Shown here piece by piece: positions 52,855 through 63,516 of a DNA stretch of 64,000 nucleotides. The position numbers and the translations under genes are program-made. This DNA comes from Henningerozyma blattae CBS 6284 (taxonomy: Eukaryota; Ascomycota; Saccharomycetes; Saccharomycetales; Saccharomycetaceae). The stretch spans positions 434,001-498,000 of the forward strand of contig NC_020185.1 of assembly GCF_000315915.1 (NCBI RefSeq), read 5' to 3'. The notes below the pieces were generated by a model that saw only the letters and a list, made by a program, of their open reading frames with translations, searched no databases and was not told the origin of the DNA. How positions within the stretch are numbered: position 1 is the stretch's first letter; each line of letters begins with the position of its first letter.

Positions 52855-53910
52855 TGAGTTCTCTATTACCCTTGCTTTTTCCTTTTTCTTTTTTTGCTAT
52901 TTACTGTCACCAGATTTATTTTTTTAGTGGCGCGTCGTCGTTCCAGTCACGTGATACTGTTTTTTTCCATTTTCGGACTACTGCACCCATAATTCTCGGT
53001 ATCTATTATTTATGAAATTTCATGGCTCATCGCTTAACAGTATTACATTATTATTACTTGATTAATTTTTTTTTTATATTATTCATGCATTCAAACTACA
53101 TTATTGTATATCTATTATTCTCCTACCTTTAGAATAATTTTGGTTACGTTAATTTATTCCTTCCTAGTTTAGCTTGGAATGTATTGAATGATAATCGTTT
53201 GGAAATTTAAAAAAAAAAATTGTCAATAATTAAAACGTTAGAAATACACCCACTTTTAAATTTTAAATTTTCTTTTTAGTTCTTTCAATTCGATTTTCCT
53301 AAGATCATCATCATCAAATCCTCTACTTCTGTGTTCTTCACTATATCGAGACAATCACGACGAGGCGAGGAGTTTCGTTAACTGTGTTGGGCTTATACTC
53401 CGCATCGATTATATTATCACCGTCCAGCTGTCGTCTTTTTTGACTACTTCTAGTTTGTCATCTCATCTCGTAACGTATAATTTGTTTGATTGATTTAATT
53501 TTTTTCATATTTTAATATTCCATTCTAATTCGGTTATTCATTTCATACAGGAATAGTTCTGTGACCTTTACCTTCCTCCCGCCATTTCTCATTAATCTTT
53601 TTTTTTTTTTCGTTAAGAAAGTGTTTTAATTTTTTCTCTCTATCTGTAGTTTTACTTATATTCTTTTAATATTATATTCATTTATCACAATTTTTTTTAC
53701 TTTCTACGTTTGCTTTTGCTTTTACCACAACCGATACTCATCGATTACTAATTGCTATTACTAATTATTACCGTATTCTCGCTACCGTTATTGATTGTTT
53801 TCTTCTCTTTTTTTTACTTTTCTGAATTACCTTTATATTTAAACAACCTATAGTAGTAAAAAATTTTATAATCTTTGTTTTCGATTTTACATTCCTTCTT
53901 TTTTTTTCCA

Positions 53911-56661
53911 ATGATTAATTTCACTTGGAGTGATCCATCCATAATTACTGATAATAATAATCTAACAAATAATATCGATAGTAAAAATCAAACCAATACA
54001 AAGAGTAGAACTTTCTCAACAGAAAATACTACAAGCAGTAATAGCAATAATCAACTAGCTAAAGATGGATTTTTACCTTTGTCATCACCAGATATAAACT
54101 CCAACAATCAAAGCAATACCCCAGATTTTTCTACATTCGATAATAATAGCACTACTAATAATGACGATATAAACTCAGATCTTGTGAACCATAACGATTT
54201 TTTCATGTTACAAGACTCAACTACTAACCCTAATAATACAGAGCCTGAATTGCTTCAAAACCTACTCAATAATACTGCTATTACCTCCACAGCCAATGAT
54301 CAGAATAAATTAATTCATTTAGATCCTATCCCGGATTTTAAAGATAAATCAGAAATAAAACCTTGGTTACAAAAAATTTTCTATCCACAGGGGATTGAAT
54401 TGGTTATTGAAAGATCAGATAATATTAAAGTAGTATTTAAATGCAAGGCCTCTAAGCGACGTAAAAAAAATCAATATCACATTCATATGCATTCTAATAC
54501 AAATGCAAATGCAAATATACAAGATACGGAGACTAATTCTTCTCCAAATTCACCATCTTCAAAATTACAATCTTCACAAAACATTTCAATATCAACACCA
54601 ACTTCAAATTCAAATGCAAGTTGCTTATTAGAAAAACCTAAAAGAAAGCGATTGGTTTCAAAATATAATACTTGTCCTTTTCGTGTAAGAGCCACTTATT
54701 CCTTAAAACGTAAGAAATGGAACGTTGTTGTTTTAAATAATAGTCATTCGCATGAATTAAAATTTAATCCAACTTCTGAAGATTATAAAAAATTTAAAGA
54801 TGGTTTGAGAAAACAAAATGATTGGGACTCAGTGAAAAAATTTGATGAACTAGAATATAGATTTAAATCGAATTTACCATTGGTACCTTCTATTCCGTGT
54901 GATTGTGGTTTAACAAATGAAATTGAATGTTTTGATATTGTATTACCGAATACAGTTAATTCTAATATACAAAGGCAAAAATTAATGTTATCAAAAAACC
55001 ATCATCCTCATCAAAATTCTTCCATACCATTAACAACTAATAATAATTTAAAAAAAGATTCCTCAATTATGAAAAAGAAAAAATTCTCGTTGCAACAAAA
55101 TTTTAATAATAAAAATGATATAATGTCACGAAACGGTAATAGTATTATAGACTTAACTTATGCTGCTTGTATAAATAATAATTCTACTAGCACTTCTTTA
55201 TTGGTAGATTCCAGCCAATCATCTCCGAATAATGATTCTTCTCCAATAACCAATAATTTTAATTTAATTCATTCTTCTCATATTTCAAATTCCAGGGCAA
55301 CTAATAATATAAATACTAATTCAAGATTTAATAATGATAAAAATATTATTGAAAATAGAATTTCAACAAATGCTAATTTTTTAAAAGAATTTGACATTGA
55401 GGATAATCCTGATTTCTACCCAACTCTATTAAATGATTTTGATATCTTATCGAATACAAATAATAGTTCAAATAATAATAACTCAACTACCAATAGATCA
55501 ACCTTTAATGAAGAATTTTGTGATTTATTAGATCCACATTCAAATACTATAATGAATATGTCAAATGCAACTAATTTAGATGTTCCAATGAATAAAAACA
55601 TTCCAATTTTTACTAATACTCAAACAACGGATCTAAACGAAATTGATTTTACAAGTATGTTTAATAAGTTCTCTTATCATAGTAATAAAAATTCAAGTTC
55701 GAATAAAACAAATTCACAAACAACTAAATCATATTCTTCAAAATCAAATTCAAGTTCTATTAAAAATAATTCTTCTATTTATGGACATCAAAGCCATATT
55801 CGCCATGTTAGTCATAATCAACAAACAAATATAAATAATACTATGAATAATCCATTAATTAAAAATAATAATGATATTAGTCATTTCACAACAAGAGATT
55901 TATTAAATCCAAAGGAAATATTTGAAACCACAAATACTACTAAATTTAATGATACTAATGATATTTCTTCAAACCAAGCTATATCATCACCTTCTACTCA
56001 TGGCCAATTCTCCAATTTCAATTTAATTAGAGAATTGGAAAAATCTTCGGTGTTAAATAGTAGTACTACTTCAACACCAAATGATACTGGAGATAATCAA
56101 CATGTTAATAATACCAACTCAAACACTATTGTAAATATCAGTGATAATAATAATAATCAAAATCATGCTGCAAAATCAAACATTAATGTTAATGATGGTT
56201 TTTCAAATTCTAATATTTTTTTTAAAAATAAAGAAGATCAACAATTATCTGTTCCGACTGTGTCAACTTGTACTATTAATATGGTACCAATATTATTCCA
56301 AGAACCATTACCATCTCATAACATTGTTAATGATGATGAAAATTTCATTTCTGAAATGATTAAAAAAGAACAACAAGAAGAGTATGAACATATTCATAAT
56401 AATAATAGGAACAATATAGGCCTAAGTACTACCAATATGAATTATTTGGATTCAAGTGATTTATCTAATTTTCCAAATAATTTCAACAAGAATATTAATC
56501 CAAGGAATTCATTAAATAATCAAAGACTTAATAATCCTGGAACTCAAACAATTGCATCAAATACTTCTCTAGCTACTGCAACGCTTGGAGAAATGTTTAA
56601 TCTTGGTAATAGTGGGAATTCCCCTACTACTAATGATACATTTAAAGATATCTTTAATTAA
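53911..56661 (+). CDS. AFT1: Iron-responsive transcription activator Aft1/Aft2
   Basis: This 916-residue protein has the WRKY-GCM1-like Aft DNA-binding domain (about 165-320): WLQKIFYPQGIELVIERSDN, VFKCKASKRRKKNQ, KYNTCPFRVRATYSLKRKKW, VVVLNNSHSHELKFNP. It has the zinc ligands and the iron-sensing Cys-Asp-Cys motif at 330-332 (SIPCDCGLTNEIECFDIVLP). The remaining ~580 residues are Asn/Ser-rich. S. cerevisiae Aft1 (YGL071W) is 690 aa and Aft2 (YPL202C) 416 aa; the length suits Aft1 better, but position alone cannot choose. Family knowledge: Aft activates iron-uptake genes when mitochondrial Fe-S synthesis falls; Fe-S binding through the CDC motif releases it from DNA. The ATG at 53911 is used; the frame upstream starts only with TTG. 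Confidence 0.92.
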   Translation: MINFTWSDPSIITDNNNLTNNIDSKNQTNTKSRTFSTENTTSSNSNNQLAKDGFLPLSSPDINSNNQSNTPDFSTFDNNSTTNNDDINSDLVNHNDFFMLQDSTTNPNNTEPELLQNLLNNTAITSTANDQNKLIHLDPIPDFKDKSEIKPWLQKIFYPQGIELVIERSDNIKVVFKCKASKRRKKNQYHIHMHSNTNANANIQDTETNSSPNSPSSKLQSSQNISISTPTSNSNASCLLEKPKRKRLVSKYNTCPFRVRATYSLKRKKWNVVVLNNSHSHELKFNPTSEDYKKFKDGLRKQNDWDSVKKFDELEYRFKSNLPLVPSIPCDCGLTNEIECFDIVLPNTVNSNIQRQKLMLSKNHHPHQNSSIPLTTNNNLKKDSSIMKKKKFSLQQNFNNKNDIMSRNGNSIIDLTYAACINNNSTSTSLLVDSSQSSPNNDSSPITNNFNLIHSSHISNSRATNNINTNSRFNNDKNIIENRISTNANFLKEFDIEDNPDFYPTLLNDFDILSNTNNSSNNNNSTTNRSTFNEEFCDLLDPHSNTIMNMSNATNLDVPMNKNIPIFTNTQTTDLNEIDFTSMFNKFSYHSNKNSSSNKTNSQTTKSYSSKSNSSSIKNNSSIYGHQSHIRHVSHNQQTNINNTMNNPLIKNNNDISHFTTRDLLNPKEIFETTNTTKFNDTNDISSNQAISSPSTHGQFSNFNLIRELEKSSVLNSSTTSTPNDTGDNQHVNNTNSNTIVNISDNNNNQNHAAKSNINVNDGFSNSNIFFKNKEDQQLSVPTVSTCTINMVPILFQEPLPSHNIVNDDENFISEMIKKEQQEEYEHIHNNNRNNIGLSTTNMNYLDSSDLSNFPNNFNKNINPRNSLNNQRLNNPGTQTIASNTSLATATLGEMFNLGNSGNSPTTNDTFKDIFN

Positions 56662-57364
56662 AACACTAATCTATTACTTTACGAACATTTTCATTTCTCA
56701 TTATTCTTATGAACTCATAAACTCATTTACTCATGTATTTCATAATTATTTACCATTTTTAAGAAAAGGTTATTTTTTTTTCATATACAAACCATATACA
56801 TAGAGATTAATAATTAAATAAATAATATTACCTTCCGTCATTACATTACGACTAGTAAATTGATAATTTCAAGAAAAAAAAAGTTTATATTTTGTTCCAA
56901 AATAAGAGGTAAAATTATTTTGAAAAACTCCATAATTATTTATAATTTTGTTGTCATACAAGAATTTGAAACATCATGTTTATATATAGGCAAATTTGCC
57001 TAGAGGACGTATTTCTCCAAAATACAGCTTCTAATGAACATAGTGTTATTATTATTTTTTCACATAATCATAAAATATATATTAATAAACCATGCATAGT
57101 ACAAAGGACACTTGAATATTTTGATTTGTTTAAAAAAAAATAAAAAAAATAAGTAAAACAAATAGAAGTAAAGAGCGCTAATAAAGCATGTTAAGTAAAA
57201 TAAAAAAAAAAAAATTAAAAACAATTTAAAGTCAAATGAAGGAAAAAAAGAAAAGGAAAATTGTTGATATGACAATAATAGAGTGAGTTGATAAATTTTC
57301 ATAAGCATAACGTAATGTAGGATAAGATAATAGTTATCAATATTCAATACGAATCAAAGAGGTA
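56662..57364. other. Convergent 3' region AFT1 / TPK2
   Basis: About 700 bp, AT-rich with several poly-A and poly-T runs. The 95-codon minus frame at 57060-57347 is Phe/Leu/Tyr-rich, starts with TTG and is taken as chance. Confidence 0.55.
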
Positions 57365-58576
57365 CTAAAAATCAATGAAATATTGAGCATAAGGATCATC
57401 TGATTGGATACCATAATCGAAATGTTCTTCTGGATATTGATCAAATAATGAAGTATCACCAACACCTGCAGTAATTGGTGGTTCATAAGGTGTTTCAATA
57501 TCTCTAGCTAATAATTTTTCCCAAATGACTTCACTAAACCAAGGATGATTTTTCACATCTCTTGAACCATTTTGCAAATTCCCCAATCTTTTTGTTAAAT
57601 CTGAAGTGATCAATCTAGTTAAAAGATCAATGACATCAGGGTGGAATCCCTGTGGGAAATTAATTTTACCTTGTAAAATCTTTTCATATGTCTTCATTGG
57701 TGTCACATCATAAAAGGGTGTATAACCTGCCAACATTTCGTAAATTAATACCCCTAGAGACCACCAATCAACAGATTTGTTATAAGGTTTTGTTGCAATA
57801 ACTTCTGGGGCAATATAATCTGGCGTACCACATAAGGTCCAGGTTACAGAAGATACTTCTTTTGCAAACCCAAAATCAGCAACTTTGATATGACCATTAC
57901 GATCTAATAAGATATTTTCTGGTTTTAAATCCCTATAAATGATATTATTAGCATGTAAATATTCTAATGCAAGAACCACTTCTGCTGCGTAAAATTTTGC
58001 TACGGGATTTGGAAATCTTTGAGATTTTCTTAATAGAGAAAACAATTCACCACCTTCAATATAATCCATAACCATAAACAAATTCCTTGAATCTTGGAAA
58101 GTACCCCATAATCTGATAATAAAGGGATGCTCTACCAATTTCAACATTCTTCTTTCATCATTCGTATGCTCTATTTGTTTCATCTTGATGATCTGTTGCT
58201 TTTTCAATACTTTGATGGCATAGTACCTACCATTATGAACAGATCTGACTAGATGAACTCTACCGAACGAACCAGTACCCAAAGTACGCATTATTTGAAA
58301 ATCTTGAAGACCGTACTTACCCTTTGTGACTGTTGATCTTTGATGCTTGTGTACTACTTCATTATTGTTACTATCCATATCGATATTGACATTCCTTTGA
58401 ATGGCTGCCTTCAAATCAGAAGCCATAGCAATATTACCTGCTTGATCATTATTACTGGAATCGACTGTAGTATGACCCATTTGTTGTTGCCGAATAAAAG
58501 CCTTCTGCTGCTGCTGTTGATGATGGGGTTGTTGATGCTGATGTTGATAATCTTGATAATTTATTGGCATATCCAT
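57365..58576 (-). CDS. TPK2: cAMP-dependent protein kinase catalytic subunit Tpk2
   Basis: This 403-residue AGC kinase has a Gln/His-rich N-terminal tail (1-85), as in Tpk2 (YPL203W, 380 aa). The kinase core starts about 92: Gly loop GTGSFG 100-105, Lys122, catalytic RDLKPEN 215-221, DFG 234-236, and activation-loop Thr247 in [10 protein letters not shown]. The hydrophobic-tail end is [20 protein letters not shown]...FIDF. Family knowledge: Bcy1-regulated PKA subunit controlling growth, filamentation and stress response. The Gln-rich tail and its position next to AFT and HRR25 point to the TPK2 branch rather than TPK1/TPK3. Confidence 0.94.
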   Translation of the reverse strand: MDMPINYQDYQHQHQQPHHQQQQQKAFIRQQQMGHTTVDSSNNDQAGNIAMASDLKAAIQRNVNIDMDSNNNEVVHKHQRSTVTKGKYGLQDFQIMRTLGTGSFGRVHLVRSVHNGRYYAIKVLKKQQIIKMKQIEHTNDERRMLKLVEHPFIIRLWGTFQDSRNLFMVMDYIEGGELFSLLRKSQRFPNPVAKFYAAEVVLALEYLHANNIIYRDLKPENILLDRNGHIKVADFGFAKEVSSVTWTLCGTPDYIAPEVIATKPYNKSVDWWSLGVLIYEMLAGYTPFYDVTPMKTYEKILQGKINFPQGFHPDVIDLLTRLITSDLTKRLGNLQNGSRDVKNHPWFSEVIWEKLLARDIETPYEPPITAGVGDTSLFDQYPEEHFDYGIQSDDPYAQYFIDF

Positions 58577-59304
58577 AATTAACTTAATTTTATGGTATTA
58601 AGTAAACTGTTAATTATGGGTATTTTAGGGGATATCTTAATGTACAGATGTTCCTCGTATATTTTCTGGGAAGAAAAGTTTTCCAATTTAATAAAACGTA
58701 AATTATTCGATCCTAAAACGATAATGACTAGAATTTGTATAGTTTATTATACTACCTATCAATCGAAAGTTAAAAAATGAAAAAAAAATTATAGAAATAA
58801 AAATAAAATTGAGAAATATGGAATGCAAAATAGATGCTCCTAAATTAAAATTCTTGGAAAAATTCTTCCAATTATCTTGGTTGAATGGCAAAAATATTAT
58901 TCAAATCGAAACTAATCTTTAATAACAATCTTGAATTCGAGTTATCATTTAAACTAAAAGTAAAAAGTCTATAATCCAAATATTTTGTTTATTAATTCTT
59001 AAATTTCTCTTACTTTTACAATCCCTTGAAATTTCATTCTACTACAGAATCTGTGGAGAAAACCTTAAACGGATGGCCCCAGTTTCTAAGTGCGAAATTT
59101 CTTTCTAAATTTTGAACAGGAAGAATTTCGGATCTCCCCAGAAAAAACCCTATAAGGCTACAATTCGTACAACCCTAGGTTATAAAATGACAATAGCCAT
59201 ACTATTATATAAAACAATAAACATCCAAATTAAATAGTTTCGTATAAGTCATTATAGAGTGTGTACAAAGCTATACATCATCTGTGTGATCATTATATAA
59301 ACGT
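58577..59304. other. TPK2 promoter / HRR25-like 3' region
   Basis: About 730 bp. It contains two Tbf1-like cores near 59147 (AACCCTA) and 59172 (AACCCTAGG). No RNA or repeat was seen. Confidence 0.55.
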
Positions 59305-61056
59305 CTACCGGCTGTTATGGATAATGTCTCCCATTTCCAGCTTAGTCTCTGGGCCGCCGAGACCCTTAATCCACTGTCTTTGGAGACCGTTGCTCTTGGC
59401 TTCAATTACCTCCATGATTGCGTCCTTTGTAGCTTGTCTTTCCCGATCTCTCTCCTTCTCTTGTTTCCAACGTTTAGGCTCAAAGAGTTTAGTATTCCTA
59501 CTAGAATGCCTGCTCTTGATCTTAAATTTGTCTTGAAAATCAAAACAAAGTAAAGTGCTATTCTCCACAAGCAATTTTTCATCTTTTTCAGTAATGGAAT
59601 AATAGTCTTCATTAATATTGTTAATTTCACTAATCTGAGTACTTTGCAAACCATTTTCGTGGGGTTTATCGATCCCCATTTTTTCAATCAATCGAAAACT
59701 TTCCACCTCTTCATACGTGGGCAACCCTCTTTCGTCCATATCTAAATCTTTAGTGACATCCACTAATTCTTCAATTTGTAGAAATCCTTCTGTATTTTTA
59801 TCATAATAATGGAATTTTTCAGGAAATTTTAAAATTAGAAATCTTCTGATATTTTCAAAGCTAGTCAATTCCTTTAGCCGTTTCTTATTTACTAGACTAT
59901 AATTTTTCATACCCATAGCCATATTTATATTCATGCTGTTACTACTCGTGGTACAACTGGGGATACTATTTGTAGATTCATTATTATTTTCAAAAAAATA
60001 ATTCTTATTATGATCTCTCTTGTATATTTTTTTTTCATTTTTAAAATTTTTATTAGTTTTTTCTTTGGAAAATTGTTGCTGTGATTGTAATTGTAATTGA
60101 TAATTTTTATTTGTCTTCTCAAAATAATTTATCAAAAAAATCTTGGCTTTTTTAATTAGAATCCAATCAAACATATGATCAATTGAATAATTGAAACGGT
60201 TAAGTAAATTGAAAAAAATTTGTTTGATATATTGATAATCAGGTTTTTCATTAAATAGTAGTTGCTTACAATAAGAGATATATTCTTCAAATTCTTGTGG
60301 CAATCCCTTACACAACTCCTCACTGGAAATAGATCTTTTCTTATTTAGAATTTCATTATATTTCTCCTTTTTTGTGGTACCCTTTAAGCCTTGCCATGGC
60401 AATTTCCCTTTACATAGATAAACCAATACGTAACCAATTGATTCTAAATCATCACGTCTAGCTTGTTCAATACCAATATGTGTATTAATAGATGCATATC
60501 TTGCTGTACCAGTTAGAGATTTACCGGATTTGAAAGGAATATGAGTTAATTTTCCATCTTCATTGGGAACCATATATTTTTTAGTTAGACCAAAATCAAT
60601 CATATAGATTATATTCGATGTCTTGTTATTACCAATTAAAAAATTGTCTGGTTTAATATCTCTATGAATATAATTTTTGGTATGTAAATTTTCAATCCTA
60701 CTCAACATTTGAATACCGATTTGAATAATTGTCTTAAATGATAATTTTCTTTCACAATTAGTTAAAATCCCTTCTAAGGATTCCCCTAATAGATCGATAA
60801 CCATACAATTGCATTCTGCTGTTTCCCACATCCCAAACCATTTTAATGTTGGAATCCCGATAGTGCCTTGCAAGTCCTGATAAATCTTGGATTCATATTC
60901 CAATTGGGGATTTTTGGCACGTATGGGTTCCAATTTAACAGCCACAGATTCATTTGTTTCTAGATCAACCGCGTGATGAATTTCACCAAAAGACCCATTT
61001 CCAATTTTACGGCCAATCTTATATTTATTACCAATTATACTTTCAATACCAGGCAT
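59305..61056 (-). CDS. Diverged casein kinase I of the Hrr25 branch, with long unusual tail
   Basis: This 583-residue protein has an N-terminal CK1 kinase domain (about 12-300): Gly loop GNGSFG 19-24, Lys41, catalytic HRD 131-133 in YIHRDIKPDNFLIG, DFG 154-156, and the CK1 signature LTGTARYASINTHIGIEQAR with RDDLESIGYVLVYLCKGKLP. Together with its place next to TPK2 this points to HRR25 (YPL204W, 494 aa). Yet it departs from the normally near-invariant Hrr25 sequence (EIHHAVDLETNESVAVKLEP, an insert ECNC, LTKKYMVPNEDGKL). Its ~280-residue tail is not P/Q-rich but charged, with a conserved-looking part at 410-583. It may be a fast-evolving duplicate. Catalytic residues are intact. Hrr25 acts in ribosome maturation, meiosis, vesicle traffic and DNA repair. 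Confidence 0.85.
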   Translation of the reverse strand: MPGIESIIGNKYKIGRKIGNGSFGEIHHAVDLETNESVAVKLEPIRAKNPQLEYESKIYQDLQGTIGIPTLKWFGMWETAECNCMVIDLLGESLEGILTNCERKLSFKTIIQIGIQMLSRIENLHTKNYIHRDIKPDNFLIGNNKTSNIIYMIDFGLTKKYMVPNEDGKLTHIPFKSGKSLTGTARYASINTHIGIEQARRDDLESIGYVLVYLCKGKLPWQGLKGTTKKEKYNEILNKKRSISSEELCKGLPQEFEEYISYCKQLLFNEKPDYQYIKQIFFNLLNRFNYSIDHMFDWILIKKAKIFLINYFEKTNKNYQLQLQSQQQFSKEKTNKNFKNEKKIYKRDHNKNYFFENNNESTNSIPSCTTSSNSMNINMAMGMKNYSLVNKKRLKELTSFENIRRFLILKFPEKFHYYDKNTEGFLQIEELVDVTKDLDMDERGLPTYEEVESFRLIEKMGIDKPHENGLQSTQISEINNINEDYYSITEKDEKLLVENSTLLCFDFQDKFKIKSRHSSRNTKLFEPKRWKQEKERDRERQATKDAIMEVIEAKSNGLQRQWIKGLGGPETKLEMGDIIHNSR

Positions 61057-61734
61057 TTTTTTTAGTGAATAGGTAGGTCAAAGGTGCTAATGTGTATTAA
61101 GATTTTTTTTTTTTTTATTTTTTGAGATTTTGATTGCTTTAGATAGATAAAATAAAATTAGTATAGAAAAAAATAATATATAAAAATATGAATAAAAGTT
61201 AAGTTAAAAAAATGAAAAAAAAATATATCGAGCCTTTGTTTAGTAATATTTATTAAAAATTATTGTCTTTGACCCACTTTAATAAACAATATTGAATGTC
61301 TTTTACATGTTACAAAAAATTTGCACACTAAATTTTATTTTTTTCTTTTTGTTTTTTGAACATTATATTTATATTTAATAAAAAAAATTTTATTATTAAA
61401 TAGTTTGTGTCCCATTCTATCCTTACCCTAATATTAGTTTTGCTTTTCACAAAGAAAATTTATTATTGGTTTTACTAGTAAAGTGTTTCATGATTAACTT
61501 TTTTAATGATTTAGTGTCGCCAAAATTTTTGAATTCTTGAATTTTCGGAAATAAATGTTCATCGGGAAATTATCTTTTTTGGTAAACAATAACAAATTGA
61601 TTAATTCTATATAAGGAATAATAAACAAGATAAATCTAAGATCTGCGCTAAAAACAAGATTCTTTATAAAGAGCCAAAAATCATCGAATATTCAATCACA
61701 AAGAACGTCTGTTCAACAATAAAGAGGCTTTGAA
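61057..61734. other. Divergent promoter HRR25-like / IPL1
   Basis: About 680 bp, extremely AT-rich with poly-T and poly-A runs. No G1/S or other motif was recognised. Confidence 0.55.
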
Positions 61735-63039
61735 ATGCTATTACCTTTACCAGGAGATGTATCAATTGCAAAAGATGTCAGAAGACAACGGAATTCATTT
61801 TTGAATGCACAACATAATTATAATAGTGCTATGAACAATATGACTACCTCACATGATCAGTCAAAATTAAATGGATATATATCACCATCAAGGATTCCAC
61901 TTTGGACATCTGCAAATCAAGCACGATCACCATTTAATAAACAAGCCAATGTTAGACAAAATGGCAATTTTTCAACCTCAAGAATTACATCTCCTTCTAA
62001 GATCCCATCTCCTCCTAAGATTGCATCTCCAATAAAGTATCTACCATACTCACCATCAAAAAGTAACCGTTTTTCAATGTCCAAGAGATCACCATTAAGA
62101 GAAATGCAAAATATACAAAGAAAATCTTATAGAAGTGGTTCTAGCATACCAACTAAAGAAAAGTTATTATTGCCAAGTATTAGTAGTAGTAATAGTGGCA
62201 ATAATGACCATGCTATCTCTAATATTAACTCGAAAAATAAATTACAATTTTCTGATTTTGAAATAGGTCGAGGGTTAGGTAAAGGTAAATTTGGTAAAGT
62301 ATATTGTGTTAAACATAAACAGTCTGGGTTTATCAGTGCATTAAAAGTCATGAAAAAAAAAGAGATTGTAAGCTACAACGCAGAGAAACAATTTAAAAGA
62401 GAAGTTGAAGTTCAAAATTCATTGAACCACCCTAATATTGTTAAGATCTTTGGGTTTTTCCAAGACGAGATATTCGTATATTTAATTATGGAATATCTAA
62501 TTAACGGTGAACTGTATAAATCTTTAAAGAATAATAATGGCCCATTTAATGATATATTAGCATCGAATTATATTTATCAGATAGCAGATGCTTTAAAATA
62601 TATGCATAGTAAACATATAATACATCGCGATATCAAACCAGAGAATATTGTATTAGGTTTTAATAATAAAATAAAATTAGCAGATTTTGGCTGGAGCATA
62701 TGCACACCTCCAAATTTAAGAAGAAAAACTATATGTGGTACAATTGACTATCTAGCTCCTGAACTTGTAACCTTTAAAGAATATGATTATAACGTAGATA
62801 TATGGGCACTGGGTATACTGACTTATGAATTAATAGTTGGAAACCCACCTTTCGAAGAGGAAACAAAAGATTTAACATATAAGAGAATTATAAACGTGGA
62901 CTTAAATTTTCCTCAAACTGTCTCTATGGACGCAAGAGATTTGATAACTAGACTGTTAAGATTTGATCCTTCCAAGAGAATGCCATTAGTAGATGTTATG
63001 AAGCACCCATGGATTACAAAAAACAAACCATACTGGTGA
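61735..63039 (+). CDS. IPL1: Aurora kinase Ipl1
   Basis: This 434-residue protein has a 170-residue basic, Ser/Pro-rich N-terminal region and an Aurora kinase domain (about 175-434): Gly loop GKGKFG 182-187, Lys204, HRD 297-299, DFG 317-319 in LADFGWSI, and activation-loop Thr332 in [15 protein letters not shown]. It ends [11 protein letters not shown] like S. cerevisiae Ipl1 (YPL209C, 367 aa). The N-terminal region carries three SxIP motifs (52-55, 88-91, 136-139), the EB1/Bim1 recognition motif. Family knowledge: Ipl1 with Sli15 and Bir1 forms the chromosomal passenger complex, correcting kinetochore-microtubule attachment and acting on the anaphase spindle. In S. cerevisiae five genes separate it from HRR25; here they are neighbours. 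Confidence 0.94.
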   Translation: MLLPLPGDVSIAKDVRRQRNSFLNAQHNYNSAMNNMTTSHDQSKLNGYISPSRIPLWTSANQARSPFNKQANVRQNGNFSTSRITSPSKIPSPPKIASPIKYLPYSPSKSNRFSMSKRSPLREMQNIQRKSYRSGSSIPTKEKLLLPSISSSNSGNNDHAISNINSKNKLQFSDFEIGRGLGKGKFGKVYCVKHKQSGFISALKVMKKKEIVSYNAEKQFKREVEVQNSLNHPNIVKIFGFFQDEIFVYLIMEYLINGELYKSLKNNNGPFNDILASNYIYQIADALKYMHSKHIIHRDIKPENIVLGFNNKIKLADFGWSICTPPNLRRKTICGTIDYLAPELVTFKEYDYNVDIWALGILTYELIVGNPPFEEETKDLTYKRIINVDLNFPQTVSMDARDLITRLLRFDPSKRMPLVDVMKHPWITKNKPYW

Positions 63040-63516
63040 TAGGACTTCTAACCTATACTAAATCCATCCATAAATATTCTTAAGAACTGATTTTGATGAA
63101 TTACTTCATCCTCATCCTTGATGCATATCCTACATTTTTTAGTTATTACTATTTATTCCCACGGTAAATATACATATTGATTTGCTTTTTAGAAATTTCA
63201 CTTATATATTTCAATTAATAAATATATTCATTACCAAAATGATATCATAGTTTAATCCAATATCTGGTATCATATCTACTAAAATATTTTTTTTAATTTT
63301 CATTGAGTTTACGATTCTTAGTCTTTTTTTTTTTTTTTCACGTGACGGGCTGTTGTATATTTTTTTTAATTGGAATCTTATACCATATATACAATAGCCA
63401 TCTTAAAAAGCTGTTAACTAAAACTTTCCTAACATATAGAAAATATTTGTAATTTGAACTTAAAGAAAATACATTTATTATTCATTACTAGATTAATTGG
63501 AATTTCTAATATAGAT
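63040..63516. other. Gene-free interval IPL1 to RSM23
   Basis: IPL1 3' region and RSM23 promoter. It contains a T-run followed by TTCACGTGAC, with CACGTG at 63339-63344, 178 bp upstream of the next ATG. Confidence 0.55.
63339..63344. promoter_or_regulatory. CACGTG E-box (Cbf1-type)
   Basis: In TCACGTGAC directly after a poly-T tract, at typical promoter distance from the mitochondrial ribosomal protein gene. Cbf1 sites are frequent at respiratory genes in several yeasts. Confidence 0.4.

Larger units (their letters stand above)
52440..53910. other. 1.5 kb gene-free interval upstream of AFT1
   Basis: Strongly T/C-rich on the plus strand throughout. It contains a TTTCTATG tandem repeat (52568-52592), a Tbf1-like AACCCTAA (52847-52854), a CACGTG (52948-52953) and the AFT1 leader, which is pyrimidine-rich for several hundred bases. 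The 116-codon frame at 52459-52809 looks like a low-complexity chance frame. Confidence 0.6.

Noticed and set aside
52940..52985. Possible point centromere (CACGTG followed by TGTTTTTTTCC)
   Set aside because: The E-box fits CDEI, but there is no 80-90 bp AT-rich CDEII before a CDEIII with TTCCGAA, and synteny does not place a centromere here.
57060..57347. 95-codon minus frame between AFT1 and TPK2
   Set aside because: It is Phe/Leu/Tyr-rich, the product of antisense A-runs, and has a TTG rather than an ATG start.
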